Assembly: GCA_012932865.1 (NCBI GenBank)
Contig: SAXG01000011.1
Span: forward strand, 558,001 to 622,000
DNA length: 64,000 nt
Source of the DNA: Amylostereum areolatum
Lineage: Eukaryota; Basidiomycota; Agaricomycetes; Russulales; Stereaceae
Direction of reading: 5' to 3'
Part shown: piece by piece, positions 1 through 12,000 of the stretch
Position numbering within the stretch: the first letter of the stretch is position 1
How the letters are laid out: every line of letters begins with the position of its first letter
Position numbers and translations under genes: made by a program
Notes under the pieces: generated by a model
The model's input: the letters and a program-made list of their open reading frames with translations, nothing else
What the model was told of the DNA's origin: nothing
Database searches by the model: none

Positions 1-1866
1 CTCGTTGACTCGGGCGAGGACCTTGCATCGGGAAGGGAGGCGCGGGGGAAGTGGGCTCGTATGGTCGGATGACGGAGATGTTCCAAGAGGAGCCTGATAG
101 TAGTCCTCTCCGGGCATGCGCTCGGAGGCGTCTTTGAACATTAAATATTTGCAAGGGACAATCATTCAGTGACGCAGGCCCGGGTGTATCGACGAGAATA
201 CCCAGTACCGGACGAGTGCCCCGGCTCGGTAGGACGACGTCGACCTTTCAAGTGCAGACGCAGATTCTGCGTCCGGGGTGTCGGAAAAATCGAACTTACG
301 TGATACCTTGCTATACCTAGCTATCAGTGCTGGTAAGGCCGTCAGGTCCAGGGGGGGTTATCAGATTCAAAAAATGGGCAATAAACTCGCATCAGCCACG
401 CCTTGTGGGGCTATCAGGAGTGATAAGGTCACGCAAGAAATCAAAGAAAATGTTTATTTTTTTACTTCATCGGGAGTCTCTCCGGCGGATGAGCCTGCTT
501 ACTTGATGTCCAGGTGTTGAGATGTGCAAGTCCGAGATCCGAGATTACGAGCAAGCGCCAGAGATTCAAAGGCTCCAAGTCCAGTGGCTCCGAGTGGGGT
601 GTCCTGAGATTTTATAGCCTTGAGTGGGGTAGAAAGCCACCAACCGAGTTTTGAATTATGTTTGAGCCACGGGTGTCTGGCAACCCCTGCTAGTGCAGGC
701 TGCCTGTGAGTCCCGCGGCTAGTAGCTCATTTCCTCCTCATGTTCACTCAATCCAATGGGCTTCTAATACATATATATGTGTTTATACGTACGCATAATC
801 TGTATGCTACTCAAATTTCTTGCGTAGAGATGCTATATAAGTCGCCAGTCGGTGGCGGGAACCACTGGCCCAAAGCGCAATTTCGACTTCGCAGATTTTT
901 CTCGCCGTCGGACCGGTGGTTCCGTCTTGCATACCAGAAGTGATGTCATCAAACCACCAATTATCACCCTCACAGCGCCACCTTACGTGGACTGACAGCC
1001 ACTTGCCAGCGGGCTGATCACCACTAACGAGTTGAGATAAGCAGTCCGAAGCCGTCAGCTGTCGTCAGATTTCCGTAAGGTGCTGATCAGCTAAATCCGG
1101 TTTTTCCGACAGGGGGGTCGTAGGATGCGAAGTGGGCTATGATGTATAACGAGCTACGCTTGATCGAGGGGAGTCGAGCCTATTGAAATAAAAAAGCGCA
1201 TTCGTGTACATATACCCTCAAGGGAATCTGCCTCCTCGGCGGTCGGAAGTAGAAGAGACCGGTTGAAGAAAGTGGTAAGATGGACATCATACAGTCATAC
1301 ACAGCAGCTTGAAACCCCTGCCCCACGAGCTCTCGAGCGTGCGCTTCCGACACAGCTCACGCAGCGGTCCGGCGCACGACGGGGGGAGCTGATTGCAGTG
1401 TTTTGGTGGCACATTGATTAGAAACTTCAGTGAGGAGCGCCGCTCGGATATGAAAAGTGACCCCGCAGGACGCGTAGTTAAGCCTAGGTGATCAGATCCA
1501 CGATGAAGACATCCGAGCAGCGATGACATGACGTACCATAGGAATGTGGCTGGCAGTCCTGGATAAAGACGGAGATAATGGCTGGGGTGGTAAGAGGACG
1601 CAGAGGATGGGTTCAAGTTGACATTGTAATATACCCGTCCCGTGATCGCGAGCAACGTGAGCTGACACTGACAGTGAGAGTTCCGGTACCGTACTGGGCT
1701 CCAACATCCAATCATCCTCCACCTCATATCATCAAGTACTGCACACCGCAACATCCCCGCGTACGGATCTTGGCTGCTCGTCACAGGAGAAGAGACTTGT
1801 CCTATCAACAGACGCGCGAATGTCCCATGTAAGTTCTCTGCATTGTACAGTTACCCACGAAGATTG
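1..1866. other. Intergenic region, no gene recognised
   Basis: About 1.9 kb before the first supportable gene. Open frames here are short, overlap on both strands and show no family motif or splice pattern. No tRNA, repeat array or transposon end was recognised. It probably holds the promoter of the DUF1399 gene that follows. Confidence 0.5.
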
Positions 1867-4457
1867 ATGGCGCTCAGACGGCTGTCATGCTCGCTCCTCG
1901 TTAGCCGCTGTAAAGACGAACATATAAGGACGTCGTCGACCGTGCTGTCCTCGGTGCATCAACGACCATGGCAGACCCCGACCCCGCACCCCCAAGCGTA
2001 CACAGCGCAGCCAGCCCCACCAGAACCCCCCGCCTACCAACCCCCGACATCTTATCGCATCGGCCCATATACTCTCACGACGCCCCTCGTGAGCGTTCAA
2101 CATATGCAAACCCACCTCGCGTTGCTCCGGGCGTTTTCTGACCTGCGTGCGGCCGTGCAAGAGGGTACAGATCCTCGGTTTCCTTACGCGGTGCGTGGGC
2201 TGGAAGGCGAGCGACGTTGGACGTGGTTCGTAGCGCTTGCTGTGGAGAGGTGCGTATACTGATGCTGTAGCTCGAGGGGGGCGAGGTCAGCTGATAGGCT
2301 TTCTGCGCAGGTTCGAGCGGTGGATAGCATGCATCTCATCGGCGAAGCTGGACGCGTGGTGCGTGGACGGCGCGCCCCCTCTCGATGTGTGGATGGTCTG
2401 GCATTCGTATCTCCTCAATCCAAAGTGAAGCCCTTCCCCGTGCATCTTTGCTCCCCGATCTGACGAAATGGGCTCAGGTGCTACGCGGAGGACTGCGACC
2501 GCGTCGCCGCTCTGCACCCGTTGGCCGCCTTACACCAGTCCCATCCAAATTTCTTTTTCGCCGCTCTGGTACGTGCCCAAGGGCGTTTCCTGGTTTTGCC
2601 TTGGACTCAATCGTCCTAGGAACAACTGGGCGACCCGACGGTCCTCACATCCGACGCATCCAGCCAACGACGTTCCGCATGGGAAAGGGGAACGCGGACG
2701 CCTTTCGACCCGTTGGACGCCATGGAGGTCCTCACCCACCAAACCCTCAACTGTCCGCGCTGCAATACCACGGTCGAAGCACGTGCGTAGCCTCGCGTCC
2801 GTCCGTTGATATCCCGTCTCAACTGTCCAGCAGTGTATATCAACGCGAAGGGCACGGGATACGCTCAACAAGGGTTCACCTACGTCTGCCCCCAGGATGC
2901 GTTTTCCTTCAACAAGGAAACGTTGGCGGTGGCGCGTTTCGTGAAGGACCTCGCGTCGGATCATGGTGGAGGGCCGAAGGTTTCAGGGTACTCCCCGTAT
3001 CTCGCGTAAGTGCCCTAAGACAGGTCCAGCGAAGGCCACCCGTTTACGATCCCCCCTCTCCGACGCAGAAACACCCTGCGCACGCCAACCAAGCACCTCG
3101 ACGTCATGCGCGCAGAGGCGGTCAAGGTGCTGCTCCTCGGCTCCTCGGCGTTTCGGGCTCATTGTAGGAGGGATGCGAACGTGGCCAAGGCGCACAGCGA
3201 GCGAGCGATGGGGGAGGGTGTTTCGTGGGGCTGGAAGGAGATCCTCAGCAGTCCCGAGCTCGTGTTCCGCAAGGTGCTGCTCGCGAAGATCCAGATGACG
3301 TACAACGACCAACGGCCGTTCTCCGTCGAGCTGGTGGGCGCGGTGCGTGGGCGTGAGGTGCTACGAAGGGTGTAGGCTTCACTGGATGGGCTTAGGTCCT
3401 ACGACAAGGCTCGTTTGTGGCGAAGATGCGCGAGCTGCAGTGGATGGAGCCTGCGTTCTTCGACTCGAAAAGAAGACGAGCGCGTGTTGCACCACTCGAA
3501 TGCGAGATACCACGCGTACGCGGCCTTACCGTCCTCCGTCGCTGGCACTGACTGTTGCGCAGGTTCTTGGACCTCATGTCGTCCTCGCCTTCCGACTTTT
3601 TCGTGCCGACGCTGGACATCGACCTGGCGTGGCATACCCACCAACTGTCGATGACCGCCTATCATGCCGACTGCGCCAAGTACATCCGCCGCTACGTCGA
3701 CCACGACGACAAGGTCGAAGAGGTCCACCTCGCCGACGCGTTCGACGTGACCTGTCGGGCTTGGAACGTGCGTCCTTGTTTTGCTCCTTCAACCCCGCCT
3801 GACCCGAGCACCGGGCCTCGCAGACCCGGTTCGGCGTCCCGTACATGCACTGCGGCTGCCCACTGCCCGGCACGACCATCGGCCAACGCCTCTCGCGCCT
3901 GATGTCCCACCACAGCGCGCGCGAAGCCGACCTGCACCCCGAAGGCGACAGCTTCGGCGCGGGCACGCATCCGTCGGACCACAACGGCGTCGTCGTCCCC
4001 GGGCGCACGCGCGTCGCGGCGCACGCGGCGAAGGCGGCCAAGCGGCGAAGGCGGGACGCGGAGCGCGTGCGGAAGGGGGCGATGCGGCAGGAGGTGTATG
4101 CGCGGGGCGACCTCCACCCGACCGCGTTCTTGTATCCGGTGCCGTTGTGGTGGGGCGTGCCGGGGTGCGCGGCGCCTGGAGGGATCGTGGCGGACGGCGG
4201 CGCGGGCGGGGTGTTTGCGGGGTGCAGTGCGGTGAGTGGGACGCGCTTTTTAGCGGGCGCGGTTGCTTCGTTTTCTGGATTTTGGCTGATATTGTTGGGG
4301 TGTGGGTTTGCAGGGGGCAGCTTGCGGTGGTGGTGGTGGGGCGTGTGGTGGGAGTGGAGGGGCATGCGGTGGGGGCGGGGCTGGTGGATGTGGAGGAGGT
4401 GGCGGTGGATGCGGCGGCGGCGGCGGCGGTGGGTGCGGGGGAGGCGGAGGCAGCTAA
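1867..4457 (+). CDS. Glycine-rich DUF1399 (GRDP-like) protein, with one frame break
   Basis: Multi-exon gene of the DUF1399/glycine-rich domain protein family, whose molecular role in fungi is poorly defined. Seen after splicing: an N-terminal proline-rich stretch, FPYAVRGLEGERRWTWF, then APPLDVWMVWHSYLLNP, and the family signature VPTLDIDLAWHTHQL near 3615. The C-terminal half has MHCGCPLPGT and VPLWWGVPGC, and the last intron (4232-4313, phase 0) leads into a Gly/Cys tail ending CGGGGGS-stop. In the exon starting at 3396 the frame that reads QWMEPAFFDS must shift by one base at the AAAA run (3468-3471) to reach EDERVLHHSNARYHA and the signature exon. This is either an assembly error or a real lesion. 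The start at 1867 is the first ATG in frame; an upstream exon is possible. Family call is firm, start is not. Confidence 0.75.
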
Positions 4458-4746
4458 GGCGGTGGGCGCGGAGAGCGCGCTCGGATGGTAGTGCTCTATC
4501 TCAGGTCTGCATGTACGCGCCCGCGGCTGATTTTCAAGAGGGGCGCGTGGTTTGCAGTGTCGCACACGCCATATTTGACGCTAAGAGAAGAACTTATTCA
4601 AGTCGTGTATAGTAGTACAAGTACATATCGCGGTGGTTCCTCAATATACGAAGTTGTGTAGGTGAATATGAGAATCTAAGCTATAAACCGAGTCCAATCT
4701 GCAGGAACCAAGGAATCGTAGGATGCAATCGCTGCGCGACACCCTC

Positions 4747-6170
4747 TCAGACGTCGACCCCTACAACATCGTCATATACACCGCGTTTACGGAGGAAGTC
4801 GACACCTTGGCGGAGGTACTTCACGAAGTATGACAGACAAAGCTCCTGCACTTCAGCATCGCTAGGAAGGTCCGCGGGATCTGACAGGGAAGCTCGAAGC
4901 TTCTTGGATACCTCGCGGACTATGAGCAGCCACTCCTCGAAAAGTGGCTTGAGCGTCTTGAGGGGTTCTGACAGTTCGTCCTCATTGGTATCCTCCAAGT
5001 CTATGATGAGACTCTTCGTCCCGGCTAGCGTGTCCGGGTTGTCCGAGCGTAGCCCATCCACCCACTTACTCTCTCTCACCGTCCACTCCTTGCTAGAGTA
5101 CAAGGCAGCCCATACACCGGTCCAGACAGCGGATTCGACGTCATCTAAAGGTGTGTGGAAGAAAGGCTCTTCCCACGTCACCAGACGACGAATGGGCATG
5201 AAAGGAAGAGTTCCCTAGACGCGGATGAGAAGTTACCAATGGGCAAAGATGAGAAAATGTACAGAGCAGCGCATCATGTCCTCCCACTCGGTGCGTAGGT
5301 TTGGCGACTGCTCACTGTTGATGATCACCCCACGGCACCGTTTGCAGTGGTCGTCGAGGAAAGCAAACATTTTCTGCTGCGTGCCTTCACCTGCAGAGAC
5401 ACCCAATAGGGAGTTGAAGGGATTCTTTGCGATGTCTGTTGGGGAGCGCCGCCGCTGTTCACGTAGGATGGCAAGACTGGCAATCGATACGTTCAAGGTT
5501 TGACAAATCCCCAACCATCACATTCAGACTGCCTGGTATCAAATGCACGATAAGCATCCTCTACCGCGAAAGACGCAAGGCACGGCATACGTACCGATGA
5601 TCCCGTCGACGATGGCATACGCGATGTCATCCGGCGTGCTCCCCACCAGGCTGCGATGTTCATCGAGAGTGACGGAATGAGAGGATGTGCGGCTCGCAGT
5701 CCTCAACTGAGATTTTGGCAGAAATGGGTTCACGGGAGCGCCGTCGAGGATAGACAGGCTTCTGAACGCGTCAGGTAGTGTTGAAAATACTCCGAGGTCT
5801 CCATGTCGACCCGAGGCGGGGACGTCTTGAAGTTCCTCCTGATTGAGACTCTTGGAAATAGGCTGCACGCGCTGCGAGGTATCGATAACCAAAGTGATTG
5901 AGAGTGGTGTTGACGAAACAGCCCGAGATAGCCCCGATTGCGACGTGTTGGTGATAGTGGGCATCGTGTTCGACTCCCTACTAGCCTATCTAGTAAATCA
6001 ACTTGAGCGACTTGGTGAGGAATAGATGAATGAACAAATTGCCGATACAAAACTTACCCCGCACATTCTACACGCTCTGTGATGAAGACGCAGGCAATGA
6101 CGGCGGTGGCGATGATAGACAGTGCGAAGTTCGAAGACGGCGAGTCCAAACTTCTCGAATTGGTTGACAT
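4747..6170 (-). pseudogene. FunK1-like kinase fragment, copy A, frameshifted
   Basis: Minus-strand gene nearly identical over long stretches to copy B at 26.5-27.7 kb. Exon 1 (6170-6058) encodes about 37 residues with a hydrophobic helix, NFALSIIATAVIACVFITE, then a phase-2 intron. Exon 2 runs to 5595, exon 3 is 5532-5263 and exon 4 is 5214-4747. The C-terminal part resembles the C-lobe of fungal FunK1 kinases: RGVII, then GTLPFMPIRR, then HTPLDDVESAVWTGVWAAL. No kinase N-lobe is visible. Exon 3 carries one extra base at about 5492 relative to copy B, which brings an early stop. Without that base the reading frame is open to the end. The in-frame stop inside the 5262-5215 intron confirms that intron is real. 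FunK1 assignment is by motif recall and is moderate; the frameshift is seen directly. Confidence 0.6.
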
Positions 6171-6215
6171 TGGTTGTTTGGCCTTGTGTGGCTACAGCCT
6201 CTTGAATTATGTCAT

Positions 6216-6715
6216 CGCGCCGCACGACCACCATCGAACGCCTCCGGCGATTTCCCACCACGGTACTCGCGAAGCGAAGCGGTATCCCGGAACTCATGCT
6301 TTCGGTGTGGGCGCGCATCTTTCTGAAGGCAACGGCATCGTCGTCCCCGGGCGCAGTCACCACGCCTCATCGCACGCGGCCGAGGGGACGCGGATTCTGA
6401 CGGAATGAGACGATCGCGATGCCGCAGGACGCGTTGCCCCACCAGACCGCGCCGCTGTGGTGGGGTGTGACGGGGTTTCCCGCGCCTGGGACCTGGAGGG
6501 ATCGTAGCGGACGGTGTACGGGTGGGATCTTTTGCGGGGTTTGGTTCGGTAAGTGGGACGCTTTGTGTGGGCGTGTTTCATTCCGGATCCTGGCTGATGC
6601 GGGCGGGCGTTTGTGGGGTGCGGCTTGCGGTGGGGGTAGTGGGTCGTTCGGTGGAGCTGGAGCTGGATGTGGTGGCGGGTGCGGGGGAGGCGGACGTGGT
6701 GGACGCGTACTCTCT
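6216..6715 (+). pseudogene. Decayed 3' copy of the DUF1399 gene
   Basis: Same-strand match to the last part of the gene at 3860-4457. Recognisable pieces are HHGTREAKRYPG (parent HHSAREADLHPEG), GNGIVVPGRS (parent HNGVVVPGRT), APLWWGVTGFPAPG (parent VPLWWGVPGCAAPG), the donor-like GTAAGTGGGACGC (parent GTGAGTGGGACGC) and a Gly/Cys-rich tail. Frames are broken between the pieces and the domain core is missing, so this is a truncated relic. Its left edge abuts the conserved 5' end of FunK1-like copy A. Confidence 0.7.
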
Positions 6716-7331
6716 ACGCTCGGAAATGCCAGTACATATGCGCTTCGAGTTCGTGTAAGACGTATCAGGGACGTTTACAGACTCCCATACTCAGGTCTGC
6801 GTACGGGCCCGTGATATTTTACATCCCTCACACACTCAGGCTATTCTCCGGTTCGCTCGCATGTATGTATATACAGTACTAACGTCGGTTGTACGGTATC
6901 CCCCCGATGTTCACGTCGAAACATTTCACATACCCCCTATGTGTTCCGCGCCCATGTCCAATCCCGATGCCTTTGGACCTTGGTTGTCGAAGACTCGAAA
7001 CAAGTGTACAGCTCTCCTGTGTGGGGCAAATGTGGGGTAACGGAGGTTGTCGTCCCGAGTTTATCCGGCACCCGGCGGTACCCCTTAGCATGCCCCCCTG
7101 GGCTTAGTATGGTCATGCGTTCCCGCGTACCCCAAGCCGCTCGTTTGATTTATCAACCTGTGGTCAGTACCCCGCACTGTCATCCTCTGACGCGCCCCGT
7201 TTCTCTACCTCGGCCCTCGCCGCGAGCCCGCCAGCACTTTACTTCACCTCTCTCTCTCGCTATATTGTCTTCGGCTCTTCTCTTATGGCCAGTCATCGCC
7301 GTCTGTATTGACAGATGGATCTTCGTCACTG
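6716..7331. other. Intergenic region; pyrimidine-rich toward its end
   Basis: No supportable gene. A CT-rich stretch at about 7195-7285 immediately precedes the small His/Pro-rich gene and looks like a fungal promoter or 5' leader. One frame from about 7108 to 7408 stays open but shows no family motif; it could be an upstream exon of the next gene. Confidence 0.4.
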
Positions 7332-8033
7332 ATGCAGTCACCCACCCCAGACCTCATTACCCCCCGACAAGCTGTCAGAACACGATCGCAACCGTGAAGC
7401 CCATGTAATCGGTCTACGTTTGGCCCTAGGGAGTATTCTGTCACCCGTTTGTATTTCTTGTACACACACAGTGCTCTCGTCGGCTCAACACGTACTCTAT
7501 AGAAGCGTCCTCCCGTTTCGCGCTCGTCGTCGGGAAGCGCTTCACCGTTCGCGCATAGTCCGGGGGTGGACACCCCCCCATTTCCGCCACCTGCGCCGAA
7601 TTCTACTCCGGTCAACGCGCACGGGGCTCACGCCCACTCTCATCTCCCTCTTCCCTTGACACACCACCATCCACACTCCCAACCCATCCCTATACCCAAC
7701 GGCCATTCCCCTGTGCATCTGGGCCCACCACACTACCAGGGCCACGTCCACTCGCACTCGCCTCTGAGTCACTCTGTGCGTGTCTTTTTTCGATGGTAAT
7801 GTCCGCCGTCAACGCTGATCTTTGTGGATCGGGTGTTTGCGTTCCAGTCTTCGTCTCCACCTGGAACCCCCTCTCCAGCATCGACGCCGGGTGTCATTAC
7901 ACCGCCCCATGCACCAGCTCCTGTGGTTCACGGGGACGCCACTGTATCCGCAGGGGGACAACGAGGACACTTTTTGAACACGTTGAAGGGCAAATCTGCG
8001 TGGGACGCGATGGTACACGGATCGTGGTGTTAG
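7332..8033 (+). CDS. Small His/Pro-rich protein with a conserved-looking C-terminus
   Basis: Two exons are well supported. The first runs to 7775 and encodes VDTPPFPPPAPNS followed by a histidine-rich run such as AHGAHAHSH. The second is 7848-8033, joined in phase 0, and encodes a Ser/Pro/Thr-rich stretch and the end HFLNTLKGKSAWDAMVHGSW-C-stop. The short C-terminal GKSAWDAMVHGS block looks like a motif of small fungal proteins, but I cannot name the family. The 5' end is uncertain. An ATG at 7332 opens MQSPTPDLITPRQAVRTRSQ, with a donor at 7394, but the phase to the next acceptor (7502) does not match; an acceptor near 7537 would fit. No signal peptide or membrane segment. Function unknown. 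Confidence 0.5.
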
Positions 8034-9032
8034 AGCGTCTCCTTGGAGTGCTCGTCTGCCCTGTGCCACACGTCGTGGTTTAGCTGTGGTATCGATTCCC
8101 TATTATCTGTTTCCTTTCCTGTCCGTGTCTCTCATCTCATCTCCTGTTCGTGATATGTATTGCTTAGCGATCGGTCTATTGCCGTTGTCCCTTCATTTTC
8201 CCTTGGTGTACGAGTTCTTCGACGTGTACATCTGTATGTATGTACAATAATTTTTTCATAGGCTCGGGAATAGACGGAGAGCCGGGGTTTCTCACTCATA
8301 CGGCGCAAGAACTGTGCGGAGGATTTGCGGCTTCCGTGGGCAAAGAGATTGATTGGGTTGACTTTTTCGGTGACGCCCACATGCTCTGGGACGATCTGGT
8401 GGGCGGGCCGTTATCATAATCGGTGTGCGATTCAAGTGTGATCTATGGGCGTTGACCGCCGGTCGTTCCGACGAACTTCTGGGCTAGTTGGACGCCTAGA
8501 CATTGCCAGTGGAGCCAAATTAGAGCGGTCGAGGGTCGCTTTCACGGACCGAGATCTTGTTGAGGTAGGAGATCGGGGTTTCTGAGTCGCAGCCTGGCTC
8601 ATGACCTAAGTACTGTCGACGGGCCGTATGATCGTTCTGACTGGGAACTTAGAGGGCCGGCCTCGCTACGAAGCTACCCGCGCTTACATGAGCTTGCCAG
8701 GTCAGTGATGTACTAAACTGATACTGGGGCCCCCAGAGCATGGGTTTAAAATCGAGGTAATCTCTCTCGTACATATTTAATTAGTACTTATCTTTCACGA
8801 TCGACCGACGCTGAGGCCTGAGGTCGGCTGAGGACGACCGGCGACCAGCTTCAAATTCTTCCCGTCAGATGATCTATATTCTCATCACGTGGAGATTTCA
8901 ATGGTCCTCACGTGCTGCAAATTTTGTCGCGCACGCGAAGTATTACGCGGGAACCCAAGTAGGCTTCCTGTCCCTTCTCCCTTACGACATCTCCTTACAC
9001 CTCTAGCAGGGACCGCGCACAGGTTTCTCATC
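8034..9032. other. Intergenic region
   Basis: About 1 kb between the small His-rich gene and UTP10. No open frame with protein-like composition, no repeat and no RNA gene recognised. It should contain the UTP10 promoter. Confidence 0.5.
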
Positions 9033-12000
9033 ATGACGACGAGCCTTGCTGCCCAGCTGGCGCAAGGCGCATCCATCAACTCCTCCCTGCTCGTCGAACG
9101 CACCCGACGAAAACCCACCGAGTCGTACCTCTTTACCGGACGTGAAGCCGACCAGCACGATCTTGAATCGCTTCACGCGCTCGCATCGAACGCATTTATC
9201 CAGCTCAAACAAGTGAATCCCGGCCTCGCAAGATTTGAAGATGCGTTTTTTTCCGACGCGGCAAAGGGGGTGGACAGGACGATGCTTGCGGGAGAGGCGA
9301 CGAAGGGGCTCGACGCGAGGCTGAAGGATTTTCTGCCATTGCTTGGGAAGAATCTGATGGAAGGTCCTACGGGGAGAGTGCTGGAATGGCTGGTCAGGAG
9401 GTTTAGGTATACGACGTTTGCTTTCGTTGGGAGCGAGTTTATTGACGTTAGATACAGGATCAACGAGTTCAACGTCGACGATGTCCTGGCGCTGTTCCTC
9501 CCCTACCACGATTCTCCTCATTTTGCCAAGATGGTCACGATTCTCCATATAAAGTACGTCTATATGTGTGGCTCTGGCTCATGGGGGGTGGCTGACCTTG
9601 AGACAGACCGAGCAGCACATGGAGCTTCCTCAATGCGTACAAGTCCGCTGCTCAGAGCCTTCCACGCTCGTCGCTCGTGGTGGAAATGCAACGCAACATG
9701 GATGTTATGCGGTTTGTTGCATCCTTGCTCCCGACCGCCATCCGAGAAAACCACACGCATCGGACCCTGCTGTCCTTCCATACTGGCGTCGTTCTGGATT
9801 ACGTCGCGCGTGCCAAGCTCATAGACGACGGCATCTCCGCCGCGTTACTTCCAACGATGATCGAACCTCTCGAAACCAACGAGAGTAAACAAGGAAGCGT
9901 CGGGCTTAGCAGGGACATCGTCGTGAGTGTTGTTGCGCAGTGTAATTTCCAGGTCGCGACGGTTCATGCTTATTGTGAAATAGTTGTCCAGCTACCTTCT
10001 GCTATCTGCCTTCTCGCAGAAGTGTCATCTGTCGTCTAAGGCCACCAAAACCATCCTCACGGCCCTCGTATCGTGCGCCGAACAGGTTACTACCAAGCAG
10101 TTCGTCACTGCCGCGCTCTCCGTCCTCGGTCCGCAAGATCGCCTCAACTCGCTGCCGCGCGAAGTGATTGCGAAGATGCTTGATCTACCGTACGTTCTCC
10201 TATTTCTCAGTTTATCTAGGCCGCTTAATTGCCTGGTAGGGAAATAACGGAAACACTTGTCGAGGCTTTCGCATGGATCGGTTCTGACAATTTGATTATC
10301 CCCATGATACCCCGGCTTCTCAAACAGTACGCCCCACCACTCTTTTTGATTTTCACCAAAGCTTTGCTTATTGCTTGCTGCAGAAACGACGAAAAGCGCT
10401 CTTTGGACATGTTAACGACATTCGTGACCGCGCAAACTGCCCCTCTCTCCATCCGGCAACACATCACATCGGCTCTGCTCAACAGAGCGCTGTCGAAGGA
10501 TGATGCACCGTCTTCGCCTATTCGTCGGCTTCTGTCAGCCATCCACCAACGAGATATCGGAATCCTGGAAGAAGCCACAAGGAAGGTGATCGAGGAAGAC
10601 CCAACCCTTCAAGAGAAAGTGGACCAGATCGTTCTGTCCTTTCCTGTGGTGAGTATCTCGACTGGCAGAGATGTGGACGCGACAACTGAGCGGTCCTACT
10701 AGTCAATTCATCAGGTGACCCGGGAAGGCGAGAATGCCGAGGTCGACATGGTCGTGGCGTCCATGAGTGCGAGCGAGGCCACCCGTCTTCACGGCGTCCA
10801 AGAGCTAATTGGCAAACTTGTCCGCGCACAAAGCAAAAATGGCGAGTTGAAAGCCGAGGAGAAGGTATGCAAAGCGTGTTGTATCAACATACTGTTTTGA
10901 CTTATATTGTGTACGCGCATAGGAATCTGTGACATCGGCGTTACTGGCGCGGTTGCGTGATCCATCTCTGACAGTAATCAAGGCTTTCTACGGCTCCCCC
11001 ACAGCAATCATCCCTGTCATCCTCGAACCACAGAACCTCTCCAGCTTCCTTTCTACTCTCTCAAACGCTCTACCATCGTCCTCCACCAAAGACGTAAAAC
11101 GAATTCGTGCCCACCTCAGATTCCTCATCCGAGAGCTCACTCTGGCGGCAGGCGAGGAGGTGACGAAACGCGTCTTCCAGGAAGTGATGTTTCCCTTCCT
11201 CATATTTTCGAAACCCACGGCCGTTACGACGTCGGTCCTGTGGGAGGAGCTCGAGAGTGGCGAGAAGGCGGCTCAGGGAGGGATCGTGCAGTATGAGCTG
11301 CTGAGAGGATGTGCGGAGGCGGTACAGTGGGAAAGCTCGAGGGCCAACAAACAGGGGACTTCCTTTACGTCGCCAGCTGCCATGATCAAGGCGAACCTCG
11401 CTGCTGCATCAAGAATGGCAGGTGCGTCCTTACCCCATTTATGAAGGTCATCTGGAACTGATGCTATATCATGCACCCAGAAACAATCCTTGTCTCGAAC
11501 GATCACGATGCCCATTTTGCCTTCCTCCTTAATCAGCTGGCAGGGAATAATCGGGATGCACGGAACATGGCGTATCTCATTGCGCGTTCACTCCTGGGTC
11601 GTATGTCCGGAGAACGCCAGATGGATGCCGCCCAGAAGATCTTCGATGCTATGGACATCAAGTCCTTGGAGGGAATGGACGAATTTATGCGCGGATCCGA
11701 TTCGCTGCAGGAGGTGCGGGTCCACGTTATTATTTTAGCTGTCTGTACTGATTTCAGCTCGTTTCAGTTCTTGAGCGATGCAAGATTGGGTCAACAGTTG
11801 CTGGAGGCGCCCCACCGGAAGATTACCCTTCAGTGGCTGCAAATCTCCATCCTGGCCTTGATACCTATCATAGCGCGTCCAGCTGGTGGATCAGTCACTC
11901 TCCTCGACCCTGTCCAGGTCAGCCAGGTTTTCCCGTTACCACAGACTTTGTCGTCCGGTCTGACTTGCTTCCAATTTTCAGGACGACTCGGACAGTCGCA

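Noticed and set aside
1287..1808. 173-codon minus-strand open frame
   Set aside because: No recognisable motif, overlapping open frames on the other strand, and no splice partners.
1968..1970. ATG in good context as start of the DUF1399 gene
   Set aside because: Its frame meets TGA shortly after; the frame carrying the conserved FPYAVRGLEGERRW block is different.
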